A DNA stretch of 64,000 nt from Rhizobiaceae bacterium. Its GTDB lineage: Bacteria; Pseudomonadota; Alphaproteobacteria; Rhizobiales; Rhizobiaceae. The DNA lies in contig JANQMU010000034.1 of NCBI GenBank assembly GCA_028279875.1, positions 48,032 to 112,031 of the forward strand, in the 5' to 3' direction. Both the position numbers and the translations under genes were made by a program. Positions 35,335 through 42,845 of the stretch are shown here, piece by piece. The notes under the pieces are model-generated. The model did no database searches and was not told the DNA's origin. It saw only the letters and a list, made by a program, of their open reading frames with translations. Position 1 is the first letter of the stretch. Each line of letters opens with the position of its first letter.

Positions 35335-37643
35335 GTTGCTGTCCGCCGGGCGAGGCCAGCCTGGAGCTGGACCGGGTGCTTCGGGCGGTGCCATCGAGCG
35401 AGGAGTTGCGCCTGTCCGGCACAGCGCTTGACGATGACCGGCACCAGATCGAGCTGAGTGTCCCGGATGTTCATTGCGGCGGCTGCATCAAGACGATCGA
35501 GGACGGGCTAAGCCGCCTGCCGATGGTGGAGCGGGCGCGAGTGAACCTCTCGACCAAACGGGTGAGCGTCGTCTGGTCGCAGTCGAAGAGTGATCCGGCG
35601 GAGATCGTGGCGGCGCTGAGCGCTCTCGGCTACCATCCGCATCTGTTCGACCTTGGCAGCGAGGATGAAGACGAAACGCTGAAGACCCTGATACGCTCGC
35701 TTGCCGTGGCCGGGTTCGCCGCCGCCAATATCATGCTTTTGTCGGTTTCGGTCTGGTCGGGCGCCGAGGCGGCGACTCGCGATCTGTTTCACTGGATTTC
35801 CGCCCTCATCGCCATTCCGGCGCTGGCCTATTCCGGGCGTGTGTTCTTCCGGTCGGCCATCTCCGCCCTGCGCAACGGGCGGCTCAATATGGATGTGCCG
35901 ATTTCCCTAGCGGTCATTCTGGCATTTCTGATGAGCCTCTATGAGACGGCCAATTCCGGCGAGCACGCCTATTTCGACGCTTCGGTGACGCTGCTGTTCT
36001 TCCTGCTGATCGGCCGGACCCTCGACCATGTCATGCGCGAAAGAGCGCGCTCAGCCGTCAAGGGGCTGGCGCGGCTGGCGCCGCGCGGCGCAACCGTGAT
36101 CGGCGATGACGGGCGTCGCGACTTCCGGCCGATCGAGGATATCGCCACCGGGATGACGGTGCTGATCGCGGCGGGAGACCGGGTGCCGGTCGACGCACGG
36201 GTGATCCGCGGGGTCAGCGATCTCGATTGTTCGCTGGTCAATGGCGAGAGCGTCGCGCAGCCGGTCAGCCCCGGCGGCGTGCTGCGGGCCGGCACGCTCA
36301 ACCTGACGGGACCGCTGACCGTTGAGGCCCTGGCACCGGCAAGCCGGTCCTTCCTGGCTGAAATGATCCGGCTGATGGAGGTGGCCGAGGGCGCCAAGGC
36401 CGGGTATCGGCGCCTTGCCGACCGGGCCGCGCAGCTCTACGCCCCGGTGGTTCATCTTGTGGCGCTGGCGTCGTTTTGCGGCTGGCTGGCGGTATCCGGC
36501 GATTGGCAGAAGGCCCTCTATATCGCGATCGCGGTGCTGATCATCACCTGTCCCTGTGCCCTTGCGCTGGCCGTGCCGGTCGTTCAGGTCGTGGCGGCCG
36601 GCCGGCTGTTCGAGAACGGCATCATGGTCAAGGACGGCACCGCCATGGAACGGCTGGCGGAAATCGACTGGGTGACGTTCGACAAGACCGGCACGCTGAC
36701 GGCAGGCCAGCCGCGCCTTGCCAACGGGGCGGATATCGCCCCCTCCCATCTGGCGCTTGCTGCGGCCATTGGCGCCCATTCACGACATCCGCTGTCGCGC
36801 GCCCTGGCGGCCTCGGCACCGGGCAGAAACCAGACGCCGCTGTCTTTCGACCGGGTCGAGGAGGTGCCGGGCGCCGGGCTGGAGGCCGAGCGGGACGGGG
36901 TTGTCTATCGGCTCGGCCGCTCGAACTGGGCGCTCGATGTCAATGCCGAGCCGGGCACCGGCGCGGATGAGCCGATTTTCGGGCAAACCGTGCTGAGCGC
37001 CGATGGCAGGTTTCTGGCCGCCTTTGTCTTTGACGATGCGCTGCGCCCGGATGCTGCGGCCACCGTGTCCGCGCTCCATGCCAAGGGGCTTTCCGTTGAC
37101 ATGATTTCGGGCGACCAGACGGAAATTGCAAAACGACTGGCCGGGATGGTCGGCATCACGTCCTTCCGGGGCGGGGTGCTGCCGGACGGCAAAAGCCGCC
37201 ACGTCGCCGGGCTGGCGGAAGCCGGACACCGGGTGCTGATGGTCGGCGACGGTCTGAACGATGCGCCGGCGCTGGTCCGGGCGCATGTCTCCATGGCGCC
37301 GGCCACGGCGGCCGATGTCGGACGCAACGCAGCCGATTTCGTGTTCCTGCGCGACAGCCTTGCCGCCGTCGTTCTGGCGCTTGACGTGTCGCGCAAGGCC
37401 GGCCGTCTGATCCGGCAGAATTTCGGCCTCGCGATTGTCTACAACATGATCGCCATCCCGACCGCGATCCTCGGCTACGCAACGCCGCTGGTGGCGGCTC
37501 TGGCGATGTCGTCGTCATCGATCGTTGTGGTGCTCAATTCGCTGCGTCTCAGGGGGCCGAAGCCTGAAGGCGCGGCAGCCCCCGGCACCGTCGAGCAGAC
37601 CGCTGTGGAAGCCGGTTCGGCTCCCGTCGGAAGCGGCCCATGA
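35331..37643 (+). CDS. ccoI: Copper-translocating P-type ATPase CcoI (FixI)
   Basis: A 770-residue P1B-type ATPase that exports copper for cbb3 oxidase assembly. The N-terminus has a double cysteine (SCCPPGEA) and one heavy-metal-associated domain with VHCGGCIKTIE (near residue 49). The membrane metal site is TCPCALALAVP (near 407), the phosphorylation site FDKTGTLT (near 450), and the hinge MVGDGLNDAPAL. The ATG at 35331 overlaps the ccoH stop; an upstream in-frame start lies inside ccoH. Its stop overlaps ccoS. Confidence 0.95.
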   Translation: MSCCPPGEASLELDRVLRAVPSSEELRLSGTALDDDRHQIELSVPDVHCGGCIKTIEDGLSRLPMVERARVNLSTKRVSVVWSQSKSDPAEIVAALSALGYHPHLFDLGSEDEDETLKTLIRSLAVAGFAAANIMLLSVSVWSGAEAATRDLFHWISALIAIPALAYSGRVFFRSAISALRNGRLNMDVPISLAVILAFLMSLYETANSGEHAYFDASVTLLFFLLIGRTLDHVMRERARSAVKGLARLAPRGATVIGDDGRRDFRPIEDIATGMTVLIAAGDRVPVDARVIRGVSDLDCSLVNGESVAQPVSPGGVLRAGTLNLTGPLTVEALAPASRSFLAEMIRLMEVAEGAKAGYRRLADRAAQLYAPVVHLVALASFCGWLAVSGDWQKALYIAIAVLIITCPCALALAVPVVQVVAAGRLFENGIMVKDGTAMERLAEIDWVTFDKTGTLTAGQPRLANGADIAPSHLALAAAIGAHSRHPLSRALAASAPGRNQTPLSFDRVEEVPGAGLEAERDGVVYRLGRSNWALDVNAEPGTGADEPIFGQTVLSADGRFLAAFVFDDALRPDAAATVSALHAKGLSVDMISGDQTEIAKRLAGMVGITSFRGGVLPDGKSRHVAGLAEAGHRVLMVGDGLNDAPALVRAHVSMAPATAADVGRNAADFVFLRDSLAAVVLALDVSRKAGRLIRQNFGLAIVYNMIAIPTAILGYATPLVAALAMSSSSIVVVLNSLRLRGPKPEGAAAPGTVEQTAVEAGSAPVGSGP

Positions 37644-37792
37644 GCAATCTGATCTATCTCATTCCGGTGGCGCTGCTGCTCGGCGGCCTTGGCCTTGTCG
37701 CCTTTCTGTGGTCGATCCGCAACGGCCAGTATGAGGATCTCGACGGCGCGGCCTATCGCATTCTCGACGATGAGGATGAAACGTCAGGGTAA
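37640..37792 (+). CDS. ccoS: cbb3 oxidase maturation protein CcoS
   Basis: A 50-residue single-span membrane protein: MSNLIYLIPVALLLGGLGLV, then AFLWSIRNGQYEDLDGAAYR and an acidic tail. The motif SIRNGQYEDLDGAAYRIL is the family signature. CcoS is needed to insert cofactors into the catalytic subunit. The ATG overlaps the ccoI stop (ATGA). It is the last gene of ccoGHIS. Confidence 0.93.
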   Translation: MSNLIYLIPVALLLGGLGLVAFLWSIRNGQYEDLDGAAYRILDDEDETSG

Positions 37793-38246
37793 TCACACAG
37801 CACCCGGGTGTCGTGGACGCCGCATCGTTGTAGCGTGCCAGCTTGTTCTGATATTTTTGACAGCAGATTCCGGTACATTTTTGAGAGGCTTCGCCGCGCG
37901 CAAATACCGCAACGACACCGGCCGCGCCAACTGCCCTATCACCAGTGGCTACTTGGTGATTCAGCTGTAGTATGAGTTCACCTACAGGTGCCCGTCATCG
38001 ACGAGTTAATGGCAGCAGTGCGGATAAAGCGACCAGGGCTTAGGTCGCACTCAATGTCCGCATTTGAGGTTTGTGCCAAAAACGACCGTTTGTGGAGCTT
38101 CCAAAAAGGTAGGGTTTGGAGCGGCTACAGCCAAAGGAATGACCGCTTAGCTCTTGAGTTTGCGCTCGTCAGGTTTGCCAACTACTGTAACTTCCGATCT
38201 GATATGATACCGAAGAACACTGATTTGGCAGATTGAACGAACAATC
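37793..38246. other. Intergenic boundary into the compositionally different islet
   Basis: About 450 bases without a supportable gene. By eye the sequence becomes richer in A and T after about 37850. A small inverted repeat (ATCACCA at 37938-37944, TGGTGAT at 37954-37960) is present. An open frame at 37988-38236 has no recognisable protein and no good ribosome binding site. The segment should hold the promoter of the downstream islet genes; TATGAT at 38203-38208 is a possible -10 element without a clear -35. Confidence 0.4.
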
Positions 38247-38603
38247 ATGTTGCGACAGATTCATACACGGAAAAGGCGCGGGTTCACAGCGATGCTGTGC
38301 CTCATGCTGTTTGCGTGGTCTCTTCTGCCACCATCACACCATACGCCAAAGATCGCAGCGACGGTTTCCGATCACATCGAGATGATTGCAGACCATGGCC
38401 ATTCGCACGGGTTCGTTCAGGACCTGTTTTGGGCGATGCATGGCCACAGCCACGATGTGGCCGATCACGATCATTCGCAGGTCTTCCTCGTACGTGCAGC
38501 AAGTCCAGAGGGGGCCTTCGCCACTCAAGACGCCTGGACTCTGTTCGCAACGGACCTGCGAGAAACCCAACGCTTTGGGATAGATCGACCTCCGCGCGCC
38601 TGA
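38247..38603 (+). CDS. Small His-rich membrane or secreted protein
   Basis: A 118-residue protein I cannot name. It has a basic N-terminus and a hydrophobic stretch (AMLCLMLFAWSLLPP), which looks like a signal peptide or anchor. A histidine- and aspartate-rich segment follows: HIEMIADHGHSHGF, AMHGHSHDVADHDHSQ. Such HxH repeats usually bind divalent metals. An internal ATG at 38292 would remove the basic extension. It lies just upstream of a HupE/UreJ-like gene, which suggests a shared role in metal handling. Evidence for expression is limited to its position and the export-like N-terminus. Confidence 0.6.
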   Translation: MLRQIHTRKRRGFTAMLCLMLFAWSLLPPSHHTPKIAATVSDHIEMIADHGHSHGFVQDLFWAMHGHSHDVADHDHSQVFLVRAASPEGAFATQDAWTLFATDLRETQRFGIDRPPRA

Positions 38604-38660
38604 TTGAGCTCGCGCGCATTCGGCGCGCTTACCGTCTCAATCACATTTGCGGAGTTTCCA

Positions 38661-39380
38661 ATGAGATCCTTCTTGCGAGGATGCGGACGCACACCGATGC
38701 GCGCCGCATTCTTCATCCTATCGTTGCTCGCTTTATCGGTGAGCTCAGCCCTTGCGCACGACGTGACCCCCGGCGACGCGGGTTACATCCAAGAAATCTG
38801 GGGCGTGCACATCATCCCGTTCATATATCTGGGCGCCAAGCACATGATCACGGGATACGATCACATCCTTTTTCTCTTGGGCGTGGTCTTCTTTCTCTAC
38901 CACATGAAAGACGTGGCGATTTACGTCACGCTTTTCGCGGTCGGCCACTCGGTCACCATGCTACTCGGCGTCTGGTATGGCTGGGGCATCAATTCCTACA
39001 TCATTGATGCCATCATCGGCTTGTCGGTCGTCTACAAGGCGCTCGACAATCTTGGAGCCTTCCAGACTTGGTTCGGCTTCCAACCCAACACTAAGGCCGC
39101 AACTCTGATCTTCGGCCTCTTCCACGGAACCGGCTTGGCCTCTAAAATTCTTGAGTACCGGATATCTGAAGACGGACTTTTGGCCAACCTACTCGCCTTC
39201 AATGTCGGCGTGGAAATCGGGCAGCTTATGGCCCTTTTCGTGATCCTGATTGTGATGGGCTATTGGCGCAAAAGCCCCAACTTCTTGCGCCAGGCCAAAG
39301 TCGCCAACATCGTCATGGTCTTCCTCGGTGTGCTACTGACCTATCAACAGGTCGCCGGGTACATCGCCAGCACCGCCTGA
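38661..39380 (+). CDS. HupE/UreJ-family membrane protein
   Basis: A 239-residue protein with an N-terminal signal-like segment (AAFFILSLLALSVSSALA, then HDV) and about six membrane spans. The spans contain polar residues: GAKHMITGYDHILFLLGVVF, LFAVGHSVTMLLG and IFGLFHGTGLASKI. These histidine-bearing helices define HupE/UreJ proteins, which transport nickel, cobalt or other metals. The ATG at 38661 has GGAG six bases upstream; a longer frame starts at 38604 without a ribosome binding site. The following gene starts 12 bases later and is probably co-translated. Confidence 0.82.
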   Translation: MRSFLRGCGRTPMRAAFFILSLLALSVSSALAHDVTPGDAGYIQEIWGVHIIPFIYLGAKHMITGYDHILFLLGVVFFLYHMKDVAIYVTLFAVGHSVTMLLGVWYGWGINSYIIDAIIGLSVVYKALDNLGAFQTWFGFQPNTKAATLIFGLFHGTGLASKILEYRISEDGLLANLLAFNVGVEIGQLMALFVILIVMGYWRKSPNFLRQAKVANIVMVFLGVLLTYQQVAGYIASTA

Positions 39381-39392
39381 TTGGAGAAAACA

Positions 39393-40007
39393 GTGTACAA
39401 CGCACCACAACCCAAACTTGAAGACCTGCCGACCAACAAGCAGCTTGGGCGCATGTCGATCATCGCCGTGATTGGCGCTGCTTTCATTGGGATCTGCGCC
39501 TACCTGCCCGCCGAATATGGTGTTGATCCGACTGGGATCGGCACCGTTCTCGGGCTCACCGAGATGGGCGAAATCAAGCAGGAGCTTGAAGCGGAAGCTG
39601 AAGCGGATCGCTTGCTCCACGGTGAGCAGGAGGAGTCGTCTTTCATCGACCGAGTGCTCGGGTCATTCATCTCGACCGCTCATGCCCAAGAGGCTTGGCA
39701 GGACGAGATTGTCTTCACGCTTGAACCGGGCGCCTTCACGGAGATCAAAGCTACCATGGAGGAAGGCGCAACGCTGACCTATGCTTGGGTTGCCGAGGGT
39801 GGCCGGATCAATTTCGACCTCCACGCTCATGCAGGAGGCCAGGACGTGATCTATGAACGTGGTCGCGGCCAGACCGAAGGCGAGGGCAGCTTTGAGACGC
39901 CATTCGCAGGCGACCACGGCTGGTTCTGGCGGAACCGTGACGACGAGGCCATCACGGTAACGCTGCAGCTCCGCGGCGAGTACACCGCGATCGTCCGAGA
40001 CGAGTGA
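39393..40007 (+). CDS. Membrane-anchored periplasmic protein next to HupE/UreJ
   Basis: A 204-residue protein with one N-terminal span (MSIIAVIGAAFIGICAYLPA). An acidic, glutamate-rich linker follows (about residues 55-80), then a beta-rich C-terminal domain with HAHAGGQDVIYERGRG and GDHGWFWRNRDD. Proteins of this type are usually annotated only as transmembrane anchor proteins and are commonly found next to HupE/UreJ-like genes and metal exporters. I use the GTG at 39393, preceded by GGAG at six bases; a TTG at 39381 directly after the previous stop is an alternative. The function is unknown; a metal-transport partner is inferred. Confidence 0.72.
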   Translation: MYNAPQPKLEDLPTNKQLGRMSIIAVIGAAFIGICAYLPAEYGVDPTGIGTVLGLTEMGEIKQELEAEAEADRLLHGEQEESSFIDRVLGSFISTAHAQEAWQDEIVFTLEPGAFTEIKATMEEGATLTYAWVAEGGRINFDLHAHAGGQDVIYERGRGQTEGEGSFETPFAGDHGWFWRNRDDEAITVTLQLRGEYTAIVRDE

Positions 40008-40728
40008 AGAAAACGCTGCGCGTCTCCTTATGAAGGCGCGCGGCGTAGGACCGTTAAGATAGATGCGTTCAAGCTTCTAATTCGGCAACCCTTCCAAAAA
40101 CGATCGTTTTCGGCACGCTGAGTAGGCCTGCGGAAAACCCGGCGTCATATCGCTACAAATACCCCTGCCAAAACCACTCGGGTTCTGGGAGGTTTTTGGA
40201 GCAAAACAGCTGCTGTTCAGTCCATTGCGTCGGACGTCCAAATGGGGCTCGAAGCGGTCACCGCGATGATCCAATGACGGCGCCTTGATCCTGCCATACC
40301 GCCCGAATCCTGTTGCACAACTTAAATTTGCTGCCCACTGCCGGCCTCGGAATTGCTATCACATTGATTGAACGTGTCTTTTAACCCCCTTGCGTGCAGT
40401 TTTCGCTAACTTGTGCACGGCGCACAACTTGATTTTGCTTTTTGCCGGTCCTGATCGCACCGCGGCGCGGCCTTTTGCATGCAGGTCTTCAAATCCATTT
40501 ACCGTGGCGTATCAATGGCCTGCCTGTCTCCGTGTGCCGGTGCGTTTTCGAAGGCCTTTCGAAGCCTCGCCGCGCACCCTTCGTATACCGCTCGATTCTG
40601 CGGTTTTGCTAAAACCCGCTGACAAACATCGCCCGGCGTCTTGCGCCTGGCTGCCGCCATCCCCTTGTTTTGCCGACGTTTCCCGCCTGATGCCGGAAAT
40701 ACCAGAACCAGGTGTCAAACTACAATCG
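40008..40728. other. Long non-coding stretch after the islet
   Basis: About 720 bases in which I see no convincing gene. It contains a perfect 14-base palindrome AAAACGATCGTTTT at 40097-40110. It also has CCTGTTGCACAACTTAAA near 40315, which resembles ends of some insertion sequences but has no partner nearby, and a near-palindrome TTGTGC-N5-GCACAA at 40411-40427. An open frame from 40390 has no family features and overlaps the hydrolase gene. Confidence 0.4.
40411..40427 (+). promoter_or_regulatory. Near-palindrome of unknown use
   Basis: TTGTGC and GCACAA are separated by five bases; with one mismatch on each side the symmetry extends to AA/TT (40408-40430). It resembles an operator. No gene starts in the next 300 bases on the plus strand, and the nearest minus-strand gene points towards it with its 3' end, so the target is unclear. 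Confidence 0.3.
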
Positions 40729-41544
40729 TCACGCGCACAGGGTGGCGGTTAGCGGGTGGTCGGGCTCGGCGAGGCTTTCGATCACGTTGAAATGGTGGCG
40801 GTCCGGCTCCTCGATACTGGCGGTCGCCGCACCCAGACCTTTCCACATGCTGGCCAGCAGTGCATTCTGACGAATGAACTCGGCCCGTTCGCCGGCACCG
40901 ACCCAGCAAACAAGGCGGGTATCGCCCACGGGTTCAAGCAGCGCCGGGCTTTCCTTCAGGGCTTCCATCCGGTCGATGCGCAGGGTTTCGTTCATCGCGG
41001 TCTTGATCAGCGGACGCAGATCATGCACGCCGCTGATCGACACGGTTCGGCCGATCCGGTCCAGCACTGCGGCGTCAAGCGGCGTGTTGCGGCAGAGCAT
41101 GCGTGTGACGAGGTGTCCGCCGGCCGAATGGCCGGTGAGGCGGATCGTTCCCTCAAAGCGCCCTGCAACCGTGGTAATCGCCGCGCCGACCTCCTCGACG
41201 ATTTCGCCGATGCGGACGGCCGGACAGAGCGAGTAGGACGGCATGGCGACGGTGAAGCCATGGGCCAGGGGACCGGCCGCCAGATGCGACCAGTAGGACT
41301 TGTCGAAGGTCCTCCAGTAGCCGCCATGGACGAAGACGACCAGACCGCGGGACGCGGTTTCCGGATGGAACAGATCGACCCGGTTTCTTTCCGCCGGGCC
41401 GTAGGCTATGTCGAGTTCAGCGTTCGCTTCGGCGCGAAACCGCTCGGCCAGAGCGGTCCATTTGCCGGGATATTCGTCTCCTGCGGGGATGTTGACGCCG
41501 TTGGCGTAGGCATCGTCCCAATCGGTGATCTGTTGCAGCAACAT
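40729..41544 (-). CDS. Alpha/beta hydrolase, kynurenine-formamidase-like
   Basis: About 271 residues. The oxyanion-hole motif HGGYWRTFDKSYWSH and the nucleophile elbow TGHSAGGHLVTRM are those of BNA7-type kynurenine formamidases. Such enzymes cleave N-formylkynurenine in tryptophan breakdown. A late histidine in EEPDRHHFNVIE completes the triad. I chose the ATG at 41544, which gives the family-like opening DWDDAYANGVNIP; a longer frame upstream lacks similarity. A 2-aminobenzoate-type CoA operon 16 kb away would use the anthranilate made later in this pathway, but the link is only suggestive. Other small-ester hydrolase functions remain possible. Confidence 0.75.
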   Translation of the reverse strand: MLLQQITDWDDAYANGVNIPAGDEYPGKWTALAERFRAEANAELDIAYGPAERNRVDLFHPETASRGLVVFVHGGYWRTFDKSYWSHLAAGPLAHGFTVAMPSYSLCPAVRIGEIVEEVGAAITTVAGRFEGTIRLTGHSAGGHLVTRMLCRNTPLDAAVLDRIGRTVSISGVHDLRPLIKTAMNETLRIDRMEALKESPALLEPVGDTRLVCWVGAGERAEFIRQNALLASMWKGLGAATASIEEPDRHHFNVIESLAEPDHPLTATLCA

Positions 41545-41718
41545 TGTCCGGCTTCCAAGGTTTTGCGGGACTGCAGAGTGTCCTGAAACCATGCCGACTT
41601 GCAAGTGGCTGCGGTGAACAATCACCGGTTTGCCTGCCGTCGGGAACGGTGTAAGAAGGTTTCAAAGGGCAGCCAACGCCGCGCGGGCGGGCCATGCCCA
41701 TCAGGTTGAGGAACCAAC

Positions 41719-41955
41719 ATGAATTGCGTTTTCGTTCAGCTTCAATGCATGCCGGGCAAGACCTATGAGGTCGCCGACAAGCTTTATGAGCGCGAAATCA
41801 TCTCGGAACTTTACTCCACATCCGGCGAGTTCGATCTGCTGATGAAGATCTATGTGCCGAAGGGTGAGGATATCGGCAAATATATCCACGACAATGTGCT
41901 GAACATATCCGGCATCGCGCGGTCTCTGACCACCATGACATTCACCGCGTTCTGA
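41719..41955 (+). CDS. Stand-alone Lrp/AsnC ligand-binding (RAM) domain protein
   Basis: A 78-residue protein consisting of a single RAM domain (CVFVQLQCMPGKTYEVADK, then SGEFDLLMKIYV) with no DNA-binding part. Such proteins form ring-shaped oligomers and bind amino acids or similar metabolites. GAGG lies before the ATG. It stands alone 260 bases before an XRE-cupin regulator; a role in sensing amino-acid-like substrates of the neighbouring catabolic genes is possible but unproven. Confidence 0.8.
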   Translation: MNCVFVQLQCMPGKTYEVADKLYEREIISELYSTSGEFDLLMKIYVPKGEDIGKYIHDNVLNISGIARSLTTMTFTAF

Positions 41956-42123
41956 TTTCGCAAGGTTGTCTTGATCGCCATCGGCGCGGTCCGGGATACG
42001 CCGCAGCACGGCATTTCGCGCGGGCGAATTGTTGAATCTTTGCAAGGCTATGGGGCGGCTTTTTCGGATGATGATTCAATTCATCGTGCGGACGAGCCGG
42101 AATCGGTGTTTTCCGACCGCTCG

Positions 42124-42146
42124 TGAAAAAATCGGTTGATTTTTCA
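42124..42146 (+). promoter_or_regulatory. Operator-like inverted repeat, site A (TGAAA-N13-TTTCA)
   Basis: TGAAAAAATC (42124-42133) and GATTTTTCA (42138-42146) form an inverted repeat with a 23-base span, 69 bases before the XRE-cupin start. The same TGAAA-N13-TTTCA pattern with the same span recurs before the mttB-like gene (site B) and before the second FAD/GcvT gene (site C). A site in front of the regulator's own gene suggests autoregulation. Confidence 0.65.
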
Positions 42147-42215
42147 TCTCGCATATCGGACACTTTCACGTAAATTGCGGCGATGCGGTGATCGAGGCCG
42201 ATCCCGGGTGTGCCA

Positions 42216-42827
42216 ATGATGGATGTGATGATCTCAGACAAAGACGCAACGGCCGCGAAGATCGACGGTACGGACGTGTCGGCCGATATCGGCCGCGACC
42301 TGCGGGCTATCCGCCAGTCGAAGGGGCTGACGCTCACCGATGTTGCAACACGGCTGGGATGTTCCATCGGCTATCTCAGCCAGGTGGAACGCGGCATTTC
42401 GGTCCTGTCGACAGAGGAACTGCGGCAGGTTGCCCAGCTTTTCGAGGTGCCTTTGAGCTGGTTTCTTCTGTTGTCGGACGTTTCCGAGGATGAACGCGGC
42501 TTGATCACGCGATCCGGATTGCGCCGGCGCAGCGGCAATACCGGGGATGGTCTGGTCGAAGAGCTGTTGTCGCCGGATCTCAGCGGGTCCTACGAGGTTA
42601 TCCGCTCGGTGTTTGCGCCCGGTGCCAGGCTGAAGGCGCCGACCCGGAGGCTGACGGAGGAAACCGCCTATATGGTCACCGGAACCCTGGATATCACCAT
42701 TGGCGACAGACGCTTCACGGTGAGCGCCGGCGACAGTTTCCGGTTCAAGGAAGAGCTGTTTTCCTGGGAAAACAACTCTGACGAACCGGCTGTGGCGATC
42801 TGGGTCGTGTCACCACCAATTTACTAG
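42216..42827 (+). CDS. XRE-family transcription regulator with cupin domain
   Basis: About 203 residues. An N-terminal helix-turn-helix (QSKGLTLTDVATRLGC then SIGYLSQVERG, about residues 32-60) is followed by a C-terminal cupin barrel (ETAYMVTGTLDITIGDRRF and VSAGDSFRFKEELFSWEN). Regulators of this build control amine and amino-acid catabolism, with a small ligand bound in the cupin. ATG codons at 42216 and 42219 and a GTG at 42210 are possible starts. The FAD/GcvT oxidoreductase gene follows 18 bases later, so it is probably in the same transcript. It is the best candidate for binding sites A, B and C. Confidence 0.87.
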   Translation: MMDVMISDKDATAAKIDGTDVSADIGRDLRAIRQSKGLTLTDVATRLGCSIGYLSQVERGISVLSTEELRQVAQLFEVPLSWFLLLSDVSEDERGLITRSGLRRRSGNTGDGLVEELLSPDLSGSYEVIRSVFAPGARLKAPTRRLTEETAYMVTGTLDITIGDRRFTVSAGDSFRFKEELFSWENNSDEPAVAIWVVSPPIY

Positions 42828-42845
42828 TCGTTTCGGGAGGTTCTC

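Noticed and set aside
37988..38236. Open frame of 82 codons before the His-rich gene
   Set aside because: No recognisable domain and no ribosome binding site; more likely promoter sequence or degraded DNA.
40390..40752. Open frame of 120 codons
   Set aside because: No ribosome binding site, no family features, arginine- and proline-rich composition typical of a shadow frame, and it overlaps the 3' end of the hydrolase gene.
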